NCBI GenBank assembly: GCA_024275135.1
Contig: JAJRZS010000001.1
Coordinates: 1-56,192, forward strand
DNA length: 56,192 nt
Direction: 5' to 3'
Source: Planctomycetota bacterium
Lineage (GTDB): Bacteria > Planctomycetota > UBA1135
Part shown: piece after piece, positions 40,975-49,635 of the stretch
Position numbering within the stretch: the stretch's first letter is position 1
Layout: each line of letters begins with the position of its first letter
Made by a program: the position numbers and the translations under genes
Notes under the pieces: generated by a model
The model's input: only the letters and a program-made list of their open reading frames with translations
Database searches by the model: none
Told to the model about the DNA's origin: nothing

Positions 40975-42980
40975 CAGGCGAGTTCAATCAATACCGAAGA
41001 CTCGAGCGGCAATCGAATCTCAAGTATACCATCCTTCAGTGAACAGACCGAGGCCACTTCTACTTCCTGGGCTTGGGCGGCCGGATGAGCGGCCAGGGTT
41101 TTGGGTACTTCCGAGGCCAAGCGCACCATGGCTTCGTCAAAAATAGCCCGGGCGCGGCGATTGGTCGCTGCATCCACCCCTGATACCTTACCTTTACTGC
41201 TCTTCATCCCTTGTTCCAAGGTGCGCAAGGTGGACTCGGCGACACCCTCTGTGCGCAGTTGATCGATCGTAGCCTGTTGCGCCGCTGGCACCAATCCACG
41301 GGCATACGGGGCATAAGCCTTTTTGAAATCGGCATCGGCAATGGGATTGCCGTGGGTGCGATCAATGAGCCGCACCGAGCGAATCGATTTCGGCCCCGAC
41401 TTCAGCTGCACCCGTATTTTGCGCATGCCCGCCTTCTCTTCGGCCTGATCCGCCATGGCTTCTAGCCGCACCAGGTCGATAGCATCCATGGTGGCGGCAT
41501 CAAGCTTGAGGCGGCTTAAAGAGGAACGGTCGGCCTTGCCATAAACATAAGCCTGCAGCCGCTTGCCATCTTTCTTCAAGGCCGCCAAATCCACCCCTGC
41601 ACGACGAAGGAGACGAGAAATATGGCGGTCCAGACCACCACCGAAGGTGTTGACGGCAAGCAAGTAACCTCGGTTGCCTTGTTTCGATGCAAACAGAGAA
41701 ATGTTGGCTGGCGCGCCAATGCGTTCCACCGGGATGGCGGGGAGATCGGCGGCGGTCGCCATCATGCGCATGCCACTCAGCAAGGCCTTGGGTGCACCCG
41801 CCAAGGAAAAGGCCCCCACGGATTCACCCGCAAACTCTTTTTTCGTATCCCATCGCGCATCTTGCAGGAAGAAAAAGGAGGCGTCGGAGGCTTGGGTGCG
41901 GGAAAGAGAAATCACTGTGGCGATGAAGTAGTTTGCAGCACGGTGATCATCGATAGCAGGAAATTTGGGGTGCGGCAAACCAATATTCCATTCAGAAAGC
42001 ACAAACTCCATGGGCTGCAAACCAGCAGTTTGGCATTCGGCCAGAATCACTTGCGGCACTTGCAGCATGTCGTGCTCGGTTGGGAAACTGCCATAGTGGT
42101 GCCAAGAATAAAAATCGGGTTGGAAACCAACACGCTTGCAGGAAGTGAACATGGCACGCACCCACTCCAGTTTTTCCCCTAAAGTGCCGGCCAAGCCTGG
42201 GCCACCCAATGCAATGGTAGAGCCAAACTCTTCGCGTAAAAGTTTGCCTGCTTCCGCAAACCAAGTTCCAAAACTTTCAATCGAGCCCGGCCACTTCCAA
42301 CCAAGATTGGGTTCGTTCCAGATTTCAATGCGGCGCACAGCAATACCTGCTTGCAGCAAACGCTTCACATCGCGGATGACATCCTTGGTCCATGCCTCCA
42401 CATCGGGGATACGCGTTAGGCGCACCACACCACCGCGCTCGCGATTCAATTTTTCTCGGGTGTTGCCGACCGGAGTGAACATTACATCCAAACCAGCAAC
42501 CTGGGCGCGGCGGGCCGTGTCGAGATGCTCTTGGCCAAAGTTCGTGATGGAGTATTTCGCCCACAACCGCAACAAGCCCCCGGTTGGCGTGACCGCATCC
42601 GTCCACGCTTCCCAGCAACCCGGAGTGGCATTGCGCAAATCATTCAAGCCATAGACCAAGCCGGGAGGAATGAGCTGGCCAGATGCACGGAAATCTACAG
42701 AAAAATCATCGCCCTGGTTGATAGAGGCAAATGCGATTAGTGGATTGTCTGGCAACGGGTTGATACGAATATCCCGCGTCTCAGGAGGCTGGCTCGGCCC
42801 CGAAGTGGGTGTGGGTTGTGGGGATGGAATGGGTTTGGAAGCAGGCTCGGATTTTGGCCCGCGTTCGCGTTTGGATTCCGAAGATTTCGGAATGCGGTTT
42901 TTCACCCACCCACCATCATGGGGACGATTTTGGGTGCAAGAAAAGAGGAGGAAAAGACTAAAAAGAAAGGCTGATTTCAT
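40971..42980 (-). CDS. Exported GH39-like glycoside hydrolase (clan GH-A) lipoprotein
   Basis: The predicted lipoprotein has 669 residues (signal MKSAFLFSLFLLFSC), then a Pro/Ser/Lys-rich linker and a (beta/alpha)8-barrel domain over about 75-430. The probable acid/base Glu 223 lies in IEIWNEPNLGW and the probable nucleophile Glu 330 in EFVLSEWNIGL, the clan GH-A arrangement seen in beta-xylosidase/alpha-iduronidase-like GH39 enzymes. The C-terminal 230 residues are helical with no domain I recognise. The gene overlaps its neighbours by 4 bases at both ends. A role in trimming or releasing the polysaccharide made by this operon is inferred from that position; the cleaved linkage is unknown. 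Confidence 0.8.
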   Translation of the reverse strand: MKSAFLFSLFLLFSCTQNRPHDGGWVKNRIPKSSESKRERGPKSEPASKPIPSPQPTPTSGPSQPPETRDIRINPLPDNPLIAFASINQGDDFSVDFRASGQLIPPGLVYGLNDLRNATPGCWEAWTDAVTPTGGLLRLWAKYSITNFGQEHLDTARRAQVAGLDVMFTPVGNTREKLNRERGGVVRLTRIPDVEAWTKDVIRDVKRLLQAGIAVRRIEIWNEPNLGWKWPGSIESFGTWFAEAGKLLREEFGSTIALGGPGLAGTLGEKLEWVRAMFTSCKRVGFQPDFYSWHHYGSFPTEHDMLQVPQVILAECQTAGLQPMEFVLSEWNIGLPHPKFPAIDDHRAANYFIATVISLSRTQASDASFFFLQDARWDTKKEFAGESVGAFSLAGAPKALLSGMRMMATAADLPAIPVERIGAPANISLFASKQGNRGYLLAVNTFGGGLDRHISRLLRRAGVDLAALKKDGKRLQAYVYGKADRSSLSRLKLDAATMDAIDLVRLEAMADQAEEKAGMRKIRVQLKSGPKSIRSVRLIDRTHGNPIADADFKKAYAPYARGLVPAAQQATIDQLRTEGVAESTLRTLEQGMKSSKGKVSGVDAATNRRARAIFDEAMVRLASEVPKTLAAHPAAQAQEVEVASVCSLKDGILEIRLPLESSVLIELAW

Positions 42981-44638
42981 TGCAGGTAACCTAGGCCGCG
43001 CAGCGACTCTTCAATGGCTTTGTTTTGGTCGTCGTCAAGTGAAGACTCGGCCTGAACCCCGGCTTGAGGTTCGTCGGCATGGTCCCAAACAGGTTCTTGG
43101 GGATCGGCAAACACCTCGCCACAGATGCGGCCATCCATCCAAGTGGGCACTGCCTCTCCTACCACATAAAGCAAAGTAGGCGCAGTGTCTTGAATATGCA
43201 TGCCCTCCACAACCTTGCCCGACGCCACGCCGGGAGCCTGTACGGCAAAAATCCCGTTAAAGCGATGTTGTCCCGAAATCATGGCGTGCTTGCGCTCTCC
43301 AAACAAACGACTTTCCCCCCAACTTTCTTTGGTAATGCAGCGCAAGCCCATCATTTGAAACTGGATATCGGGAGCTTCAGCAGTGCGCGGTCCTTGGTAG
43401 GTTTCTTCCTTGGTGATGGAAAAATCGGTGGCTGGTTGCCCATCGGGTCCGACAATTTTGGCCAAGGCTGCGCGCACCTCTTCCACCGTTTGCTGGTAGG
43501 CGGTTTCTCCTTGCACTATGCCTTCAGGCTCCCGCCCGGCATAGTTGATGCAAATGCCATGGAGGGAAGCAAAGGCACGAGTTTTAGACCACACAATGTC
43601 TTGCGCCGTGGCCGTGGTTTTACGCTTGGGGCGCAGTAAAGGAATGCGGCCCAAGGGCCCCAGCAAACGGCCGAGCCCTCCCAACCCCACCCGCGCCAGG
43701 GCATCTTTCAAGGGCAACTTACCGACCGTCCAATAGGGCACATGGCGGCGGACCAAAAAACCCTCTTCTTCCAGCCAGCGATTGACGTGGAAATCGTAGT
43801 TTTGGGGGCCAAAACCATGGTCGGAAACCAAAGCTAGGGGCACCTCATCCCCCACCAAAGCGCGTACTTCGCCAACAAACTCGTCGGCCAGGCGATAGGC
43901 ATCGCGGATAACTTCTCCGTAGAGCTTTTCCCCTTCTTCGGTCCAACCAGCATGACTGCGGTCTTGGAACTTCCAAAAGTAGTGCTGGCAGCGATCGGTC
44001 ACCGAGACCACGGCGAAATACAAGTCTACAGGGTTGTTCTTGAGGTAATGCGCCTGCAATTTCAAACGATCCCGCTCGAGTCGAAAAAGCTCATCTCGCA
44101 GCTTGGCGTAGCGTGCCAAATCGTCGGTCGCAGTCTCGGTATCGCCGTCATAAGGAGCATAATCCACATCGGGCTGGTAGGGATAGCCCAACACCTTCTC
44201 CATTTCTTGTACCGTGCCTGGTGGCCAAGCGATGGTGTCGCCAGACAAGGGCATGGGGATTCCCGACACCATATAGCCATCTTTTACCGGAAAGGGGGGG
44301 TAGGTCATCGGCACCGACAAACTGCCAACACTCCACCCACGTGCGCTTAAAAGCGACATTAAGTCCTTTCCAGCGTAGTTTCGGGAATCATTGAGCAAAT
44401 TTTGATAGGTGCCCAAATCCCGACGAATAAAGTGAAACACCCCATGCTTCCCAGGGTTTAACCCGGTGAACATGGATGTCCAGGCCGGGGGGGTCATCGG
44501 CGGCTTCTCTGATTCCAGGGCACCGGAAACCCCTTCCCTAAGCACTCTTGCGATGTGCGGCAACTCGCCCGCTTCCACCATCGGATGGATGATGTCGTAG
44601 GTGGCTCCGTCGATTCCAACAATGGCGAGTCTCGTCAT
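42977..44638 (-). CDS. Alkaline phosphatase superfamily / type I phosphodiesterase-nucleotide pyrophosphatase protein
   Basis: The protein has 553 residues and no obvious signal peptide. It has the PDE/NPP metal-binding pattern: VGIDGATYDII (first metal Asp), PPMTPPAWTSMFTGLNPGKHGVFHF (nucleophile Thr within TSMFTG), VSDHGFGPQNYDFHVNRWL (Asp-His metal ligands) and a late His in ISGQHRFNG. Members of this alkaline-phosphatase-like branch occur in bacterial polysaccharide and lipid-modification clusters. They cleave or transfer phosphodiester-linked groups. It is the promoter-proximal gene of the leftward operon and divergent from the Wza gene; its stop overlaps the GH39-like start (ATGA). A role in processing phosphoryl decorations or lipid-linked sugars is inferred from context. 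Confidence 0.85.
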   Translation of the reverse strand: MTRLAIVGIDGATYDIIHPMVEAGELPHIARVLREGVSGALESEKPPMTPPAWTSMFTGLNPGKHGVFHFIRRDLGTYQNLLNDSRNYAGKDLMSLLSARGWSVGSLSVPMTYPPFPVKDGYMVSGIPMPLSGDTIAWPPGTVQEMEKVLGYPYQPDVDYAPYDGDTETATDDLARYAKLRDELFRLERDRLKLQAHYLKNNPVDLYFAVVSVTDRCQHYFWKFQDRSHAGWTEEGEKLYGEVIRDAYRLADEFVGEVRALVGDEVPLALVSDHGFGPQNYDFHVNRWLEEEGFLVRRHVPYWTVGKLPLKDALARVGLGGLGRLLGPLGRIPLLRPKRKTTATAQDIVWSKTRAFASLHGICINYAGREPEGIVQGETAYQQTVEEVRAALAKIVGPDGQPATDFSITKEETYQGPRTAEAPDIQFQMMGLRCITKESWGESRLFGERKHAMISGQHRFNGIFAVQAPGVASGKVVEGMHIQDTAPTLLYVVGEAVPTWMDGRICGEVFADPQEPVWDHADEPQAGVQAESSLDDDQNKAIEESLRGLGYLQ

Positions 44639-44726
44639 GGGATGCGGAACGCAAAGGGGGCACTTGTCCTTTCAGCCTGCCGCGCGGTTATGATACACCG
44701 CTCGCGCCGGAGTTCGACGAGTCGCC

Positions 44727-45500
44727 ATGGTTCCTAGCTGCCGTTTTCTGATTTTTCCACTCGCCTGCATGCTCGCTGCATGCTCTGTATCGCCCTACAC
44801 AGAAAGCCCCAACCTGGGCGAGAATCCCGATTTACTGCCCCTGGATTTCAGCGCAGAAATTGCTAACGGACAGTTTTTTCTGGGCCCGGAAGACAAAATC
44901 ATGGTGGATTTTCACCTCCATGAGGATTTGTCCCGCACATACCGCGTGCGCAACGATGGCAGCGTCATCATGCCCTTGGTAGGCAAAATCCAGGCTGCTG
45001 GCAGCACTCGAGAGCAATTCGAGGACCGCTTGATGGAGGCCTACGCCGATTATCTGGTGGATCCCATCGCCACGGTGGATGTGGAGTATTCCCCCACCCG
45101 CAAAGTCACCGTTTTGGGTGAAGTCGAGCGTGCCGCAGTTCTCACCCTCACCAGCCCGCGCACCACGGTGCTCGATATTATCGCCAGTGCTGGTGGCATC
45201 GGTGTGGAAGGCGACCGCACCGGAGTGCTGATTGCCCGGCGCGTGGATGGCGTCATGACCATCCGCCATTACGACATGGATGGGCTCTTCGCTCCCGACG
45301 ATCCCAACATGCGTACCGAAATTCCCTATGTCCAAGCCGGAGATGTGGTGTATGTTTTACGTACTTGGAATGCCATTTATGCTGAGAAGCTAGCTGTGGT
45401 TTCCGACACTCTCCGCGCGATGACCTTCGCCGAACGCGTCATCCTCAACGCTCCGCGGACCACCGAAGCCCTGCAAGGGGATTTAGACGAGGAGGGCTAA
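44727..45500 (+). CDS. Polysaccharide export outer-membrane lipoprotein (Wza-like)
   Basis: The lipoprotein has 257 residues (signal ending ACMLAAC, lipid Cys near 19). A polysaccharide-export domain (about 50-125) reads LGPEDKIMVDFHLHEDLSRTYRVRNDGSVIMPLVGKIQAAGSTREQFEDRLMEAYADYLVDP. It is followed by an SLBB-like domain (PTRKVTVLGEVERAAVLTLTSPRTTVLDIIASAGGI). Proteins of this family form the translocation channel in the outer membrane or periplasm for capsule/exopolysaccharide. It is the first gene of the rightward operon, 14 bases before the Wzz-like gene. A weak TTGTCC-N19-TATGAT lies at 44664-44694 in the divergent intergenic region. Confidence 0.9.
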   Translation: MVPSCRFLIFPLACMLAACSVSPYTESPNLGENPDLLPLDFSAEIANGQFFLGPEDKIMVDFHLHEDLSRTYRVRNDGSVIMPLVGKIQAAGSTREQFEDRLMEAYADYLVDPIATVDVEYSPTRKVTVLGEVERAAVLTLTSPRTTVLDIIASAGGIGVEGDRTGVLIARRVDGVMTIRHYDMDGLFAPDDPNMRTEIPYVQAGDVVYVLRTWNAIYAEKLAVVSDTLRAMTFAERVILNAPRTTEALQGDLDEEG

Positions 45501-45514
45501 AAGCCTCTTAGGCC

Positions 45515-46846
45515 GTGAAGACGCAAAGCAAAGGCCCGTTCCAACTCTTCTACGAGTACCTCTATGTGATTGTCATCATCACAGCGGTGGCCATTGGGTC
45601 GGCCTACCTCATCACCAACTCGATGAAGCCACAGTATCGATCGCAGGCGCGCTATTTTTTGCCTAACGTGACGGACACGGTTTCCCTCACTTCCGAAGCC
45701 GGCAACATTCCTACCAGCCCAATGTTGCCCACCGCCAATGCCGATTTTCAGGATTCTCTGCTCGGCATTCTCAACGCTGCGGATACCCGCGCCTTGGTTG
45801 GCACCCGAGTACCTCAACGCAACAGCGATTGGCTGAAGAAGAACGTGAAGTTCGAGATTGACCGCTTCAATCTCATCACCATCACCGCCTATGACCCCGA
45901 CGCGTCGATGGCCTTCACCGTGGCCTCTGAATATCTGCGTACCTTCCAAGAAAAGCTGGATTCCTCTACCAAAGAGCGGGTCGCGGCGAGATTGCAAACC
46001 TTTGCCGACGGCATCGTCCGAGAGAATCAATTGATCCAAGAGTTGGAGGCCGAACGCCTAGCCTTCATGAACAAGCATGGAGCCATTGATTTCGCCAGCG
46101 AGTTGGCCCAGCTCAGCCAGCGCCAAGTCGATTTGGAAAATAAAATCAGCAGCAACCAAACGAGCTTGGCGGCACTGGAAGAAAGGCGTGCGGAGATGGA
46201 GCGGCAAAAGGAAATTCGGCCGGAAACCACCGAAAGCTCCTCCACCATGGTCACCAACCCCTTGCTGGAAGAGCTCAAACGCAATTTGGCCAGCGCCAAG
46301 CTTGACCGCGCTACCTTGGCATTGCAATACAGGGAAAAACACCCCACCTTGGTGGCCAAGGATAAGGAAATCAAAACCTTGGAAGAGGAAATTGCCTCCA
46401 TTGAGAGCGTGGTTCGTGGCTCCGCCACCCTCACTCCCGACTCTTTGCGCAAAGATTTGGATTCGCGTTTGGTGGATTTGGAACTTAGCAAAGCCTCGCT
46501 CACCAAAGAAGGCGAACTTTATGCCCAATCCTTAGAGAGCACCAAGGCGCGGCGCTTGGAATTGAGCGTTTTGCAAGCAGAACTGGAGTCTTTGGAATCC
46601 AAAATCAAAGCTGCGCGCACCACCCTCACCAACTACCGAGATCGCAAGGCCGAGTTGGAGTTATATTTAGCCAGAAACCCCAGCTTTTTGCTTGTTCCGG
46701 AATATCCCTCGGTTGCCCCCAGCCCCTACTACCCCATCTTGTGGGTCAATTTGTTGGTAGCCACAGTACTCGGCCTCTCCCTTGCCATTTGCGTGGTTCT
46801 TATCATGAACCAAGTGCGCTTCTCACGGGAGGCGGAACTATGGTAA
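45515..46846 (+). CDS. Polysaccharide co-polymerase / chain-length determinant (Wzz-GNVR type), second copy
   Basis: The protein has 443 residues, a GTG start and a short N-terminal cytoplasmic segment. TM helix 1 is YLYVIVIITAVAIGSAYLI, followed by a Wzz-like domain and a long coiled coil (about 150-390, VDLENKISSNQTSLAALEERRAEMERQKE). The C-terminal TM is ILWVNLLVATVLGLSLAICVVLIM. There is no kinase domain. It shares AGNIPTSPMLPT and overall organisation with the Wzz-like protein at 38123-39457. It lies directly after the Wza gene and its stop overlaps the start of a 90-residue membrane protein. Wza plus Wzz in one operon indicates synthesis or export of a long surface polysaccharide. Confidence 0.86.
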   Translation: MKTQSKGPFQLFYEYLYVIVIITAVAIGSAYLITNSMKPQYRSQARYFLPNVTDTVSLTSEAGNIPTSPMLPTANADFQDSLLGILNAADTRALVGTRVPQRNSDWLKKNVKFEIDRFNLITITAYDPDASMAFTVASEYLRTFQEKLDSSTKERVAARLQTFADGIVRENQLIQELEAERLAFMNKHGAIDFASELAQLSQRQVDLENKISSNQTSLAALEERRAEMERQKEIRPETTESSSTMVTNPLLEELKRNLASAKLDRATLALQYREKHPTLVAKDKEIKTLEEEIASIESVVRGSATLTPDSLRKDLDSRLVDLELSKASLTKEGELYAQSLESTKARRLELSVLQAELESLESKIKAARTTLTNYRDRKAELELYLARNPSFLLVPEYPSVAPSPYYPILWVNLLVATVLGLSLAICVVLIMNQVRFSREAELW

Positions 46847-47112
46847 AGGTGGCGGATCGCCCAGAATTTGCAGAAATCCCAAGCCATGTGCGCGAGGGCA
46901 TCGAGTTGGATGTGCGCATCAAGGTTTTTGAGATTCTTCACGCCGAAGCTGTGGCGCGCAAAGAAATCTCCCCGCCCCCCAATACGCTTTTCGACAAACT
47001 TCCCGGACGCATTGCCCGGCTTTGTTTGTTCGTTGCCATTGGCGGCACTATCGGTGCCATTTCCTGCGTTATCGTCATCTACATCATGCGCCTGTTAGTC
47101 ACCATCGTCTGA
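46840..47112 (+). CDS. Small single-pass membrane protein of the polysaccharide operon
   Basis: The protein has 90 residues from ATG 46840, which overlaps the preceding Wzz stop (ATGGTAA). It has an acidic amphipathic N-terminal region (EIPSHVREGIELDVRIKVFEILHAEAVARKE), a short linker (ISPPPNTLFDKLPGRIARL) and one hydrophobic helix (LCLFVAIGGTIGAISCVIVIYIM). I recognise no family. The overlapping start and stop with both neighbours argue that it is translated as part of the export operon. It could be an accessory subunit of the Wzz-type complex; function is unknown. Confidence 0.7.
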   Translation: MVKVADRPEFAEIPSHVREGIELDVRIKVFEILHAEAVARKEISPPPNTLFDKLPGRIARLCLFVAIGGTIGAISCVIVIYIMRLLVTIV

Positions 47113-47516
47113 TGATTAGCTACAAAGACATCACCGAACGCAAGTACAAATTGCTGGAGCGCTACAAGGCGGCCCTGCAAGAGGAGATGTTGGAAGAGCT
47201 GCGTGCACAAGCATTGGTGGAAGCGGAAAAAGATCGGTTCCCGTGGAAGGGCAAATTCCGCAGCCATGAGGAGCTTTCGCAGATGTACCAAGAATACAAA
47301 CGGTGGGATCGACGCTTTTTGGTCGATACCGCGCTCCTCGCCTTATTGCTTTGGGGCGTGGTGTTTTCCACCCCCATGTTGGTAGCTACCGTTGCCCCAC
47401 GCTCAAGTTGGATTGCCGATAACCCGCGGCTGGCTGCGCAGATGGCTGCTGAAAAAGAGGCGGCAGAAGCCCAACCCCAACAAGCTCCGGTTGAGCAGGC
47501 AAAGGAAGAAAACTAA
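47112..47516 (+). CDS. Small membrane protein with coiled-coil head, polysaccharide operon
   Basis: The protein has 134 residues from ATG 47112, which overlaps the previous stop (TGATG). The N-terminal 75 residues are charged and helical (KYKLLERYKAALQEEMLEELRAQALVEAEKDRFPWKGKFRSHEELSQMYQEYKRWD). One TM helix follows (LLALLLWGVVFSTPMLVATVA) and then an Ala/Gln/Glu-rich tail. I recognise no family. Its position as the last gene of the Wza-Wzz operon and the shared organisation with the preceding small protein (soluble head plus one TM) suggest the two act as a pair. Confidence 0.7.
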   Translation: MISYKDITERKYKLLERYKAALQEEMLEELRAQALVEAEKDRFPWKGKFRSHEELSQMYQEYKRWDRRFLVDTALLALLLWGVVFSTPMLVATVAPRSSWIADNPRLAAQMAAEKEAAEAQPQQAPVEQAKEEN

Positions 47517-47528
47517 GCCGTCCTTGGT

Positions 47529-48083
47529 TTAATCGTGGCCGTAGGATTCTGCGGCGAAGCCATAGGCGAAAAAGTAGGGCTTTTCATCAGCTTTGGGCAC
47601 GGATTGAAAATCTTCCAGGTCGATCCACAGTTGATCCAATAAGTTCACCAATTTCTGCCTTCCTTCCTCGTTCAAAAACAAGGTCATGGTGCCCAAGCGG
47701 TATTTGCGAGGCGCGTCTCCGGGCGTAGGATTCATAATTCCCGCCTCAATGCGATTGCCGAGCCGACGCACCGCAGCACGGGCGATTTCCACCCGTACTT
47801 CTTGCCACTCTGGGTCGGAATCGGGACCAACAAAGATGTCCTCGGCATAGGTGGAATAAGTCACCTCGCCATTCTCGGCCTTCTCGCGGGTGACCAGACC
47901 ACAGTCCTCCAGAATCCTGAGATGATAATGAAGAGCATGGCGCTCCAAGCCCATGTAGTTTTCCAAAGCAGCCAATTTGACCGGCTGCAGAAGAGTAATG
48001 AGATTCCAGGCCGCTTGGCGAATGGCCGATCGCAAGGCCTTGGCTTGGTCTAGAGAGGTTAATTGGGATGTTTTGCGCGGCAT
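47529..48083 (-). CDS. Winged-helix transcriptional regulator (ArsR/PadR-like N-terminus)
   Basis: The protein has 184 residues and an N-terminal winged helix-turn-helix (about 20-85): LRSAIRQAAWNLITLLQPVKLAALENYMGLERHALHYHLRILEDCGLVTREKAENGEVTYS. The wording HALHYHLRILEDCGLV is typical of ArsR/MarR-type recognition helices. The C-terminal 100 residues are unassigned and may carry effector or dimer contacts. No Cys pair of a metal-sensing ArsR is present in the recognition region. It is divergent from the SBBP gene at 48202, and a near-palindrome (48126-48149) between them is a likely operator. Confidence 0.8.
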   Translation of the reverse strand: MPRKTSQLTSLDQAKALRSAIRQAAWNLITLLQPVKLAALENYMGLERHALHYHLRILEDCGLVTREKAENGEVTYSTYAEDIFVGPDSDPEWQEVRVEIARAAVRRLGNRIEAGIMNPTPGDAPRKYRLGTMTLFLNEEGRQKLVNLLDQLWIDLEDFQSVPKADEKPYFFAYGFAAESYGHD

Positions 48084-48125
48084 CTTTGAGGCAAAGGAGG
48101 GCCGACCATTTTAGCCAAGTCGTAG

Positions 48126-48174
48126 GTAAAAAAATCGGTTTTTATTTACACCATGCGGTTTTTGCAGCTACACT
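48126..48174 (+). promoter_or_regulatory. Candidate promoter of the SBBP gene overlapping an operator-like near-palindrome
   Basis: TTTACA (48145-48150), an 18-base spacer and TACACT (48169-48174) give a plausible sigma-70 promoter 28 bases before the SBBP start. Immediately upstream and overlapping the -35 lies a 24-bp near-palindrome (48126-48149) with GTAAA/TTTAC ends in which 8 of 12 base pairs match. Placement between a winged-helix regulator gene and its divergent neighbour suggests an operator. Confidence 0.45.
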
Positions 48175-48201
48175 TTGCTTCTCACCCAAAAAACTCAAAC
48201 C

Positions 48202-49617
48202 ATGCGATTTTTCCCTCTCGTCCTCGCTTTTCTTTTTTTCCTTGTGCCCACTGCCCATGTTCAAGCCAGCCAGGCGCCCTCGGCTACGCTTGGCTCCTTG
48301 GCCAATTCCACCCCAGCCCCTCCCCCCTCTCCTTTTCCCAAGCTGCAGGTCGGGTGGGAAAACCTATACGATTTCGGGATCCTGGGAGGCGATTCCTTTC
48401 GGGCGGTTGCCGTGGATTCCCAGGGAAACGCCATCGCCGTAGGCTCCAGCCTTGGCGGAATTAGTACGTTTTCCTATGAAACCTTGATCACCAAATACGA
48501 TGCCTTGGGCAATCTCGTCTGGGTTCGTCGCTACGACAGCCCTGGTAGCGGTTTTGCCGATACCGCGGTGGATGTTGCCATAGACGGAAACGACGACATT
48601 GTGGTTCTGGCCACTGGCCCCACCAATTCGGGTGACCAAGACATTCTGTTGTTTCGCTACGATGCCGCTGGCAACCTGCTCTGGCAATCTATTTGGTCGA
48701 ACAACTGGTCCGATTCCGCCACCGCCCTAGTCATTGCTGCTGACGGTTCTATTTATGTGCTAGGCACTTCCTACTATGGTTTGCCCGAGGTTTCCAATGT
48801 GGTGCTCCTCAAATGGAGTGCTCAGGGGCAACTGCTTTGGGAACAAAACTACGACGGCCACGGAGGAACGGATGAGGGCCGCCGTTTGGCGCTGGACAAC
48901 CAGGGAAATATCCTTGTTGCGGGCAAAACCATTCACACCGCTGGTACTACCAACTTTGATTGGTTGGGTTTGAAATATGATTCCGCAGGTAATTTATTGT
49001 GGGTGTTCGAGCAAGGGGGGGCCGCCTTGTGGCCCGACGAGTTACTCGACATGACGGTCACCTCAGCAGGAGAAATGGTCATGACCGGCTATTTCGTCAA
49101 TACAGTCATTGGCTTTGGCGGTGAAACCGACCCAACCACCATACTTGTAGATGCACAAGGCAACCTACGATGGGAAACCACCCAATCCGTACAAGGCTCC
49201 GGCCGTTGGTTAGCCGTTACCACGGATGCGAACGACCAGATTTTTGTGACCGGGGAGCCTAGCCTGGTTGCTTGCATGGAACCCGCTTTCGGCCAAACCC
49301 TCTGGACCCGAACCGTTCAAAATACGGGCGCCCTTTACACGAGCCCCAAAGCCCTGCTTGTCGATGGACGCGGGAATCTTTTGGTGGCAAGCACCACTTC
49401 CACTTTCGCCCAAGGCACAAACATTTTCCTTCAGTCCTTGCAAACGCAATCGGGAGCCCTGCTAGATTCTCTGGAATACGGCGGAAACTACGATCAAGAT
49501 GTCGCCGCGTCAGAAAACCGGAGCATGGCCCTAGCCGGCAGCAACCGCATCGTTTTGGTTGGCACCTCTGCCAACATTCACGACGACGATGCTCTAATCC
49601 TTAACCTGGTTCCATAA
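48202..49617 (+). CDS. Exported SBBP-type beta-propeller protein
   Basis: The secreted protein has 471 residues from ATG 48202, which opens a signal peptide (MRFFPLVLAFLFFLVPTAHVQAS). The rest is a propeller of SBBP-like repeats: DSFRAVAVDSQGNAIAVGSS, LITKYDALGNLVWVRRYDSPG, TAVDVAIDGNDDIVVLATG, LFRYDAAGNLLWQSIW and ALDNQGNILVAGKTI, with recurrent YD(A/S)xGNL(L/V)W. There is no catalytic motif. It is divergent from a winged-helix regulator, which may control it. The C-terminus lacks the shared domain found on the propellers in the first 12 kb. Confidence 0.85.
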   Translation: MRFFPLVLAFLFFLVPTAHVQASQAPSATLGSLANSTPAPPPSPFPKLQVGWENLYDFGILGGDSFRAVAVDSQGNAIAVGSSLGGISTFSYETLITKYDALGNLVWVRRYDSPGSGFADTAVDVAIDGNDDIVVLATGPTNSGDQDILLFRYDAAGNLLWQSIWSNNWSDSATALVIAADGSIYVLGTSYYGLPEVSNVVLLKWSAQGQLLWEQNYDGHGGTDEGRRLALDNQGNILVAGKTIHTAGTTNFDWLGLKYDSAGNLLWVFEQGGAALWPDELLDMTVTSAGEMVMTGYFVNTVIGFGGETDPTTILVDAQGNLRWETTQSVQGSGRWLAVTTDANDQIFVTGEPSLVACMEPAFGQTLWTRTVQNTGALYTSPKALLVDGRGNLLVASTTSTFAQGTNIFLQSLQTQSGALLDSLEYGGNYDQDVAASENRSMALAGSNRIVLVGTSANIHDDDALILNLVP

Positions 49618-49635
49618 CCCGACCCTCAGCAACGC

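Noticed and set aside
44664..44694. Promoter TTGTCC-N19-TATGAT for the Wza operon
   Set aside because: The spacer is too long and the -35 match is weak; kept only as a remark.
44832..45335. 167-residue open frame antisense to the Wza gene
   Set aside because: Mirror of a well-supported export domain, with no start context.
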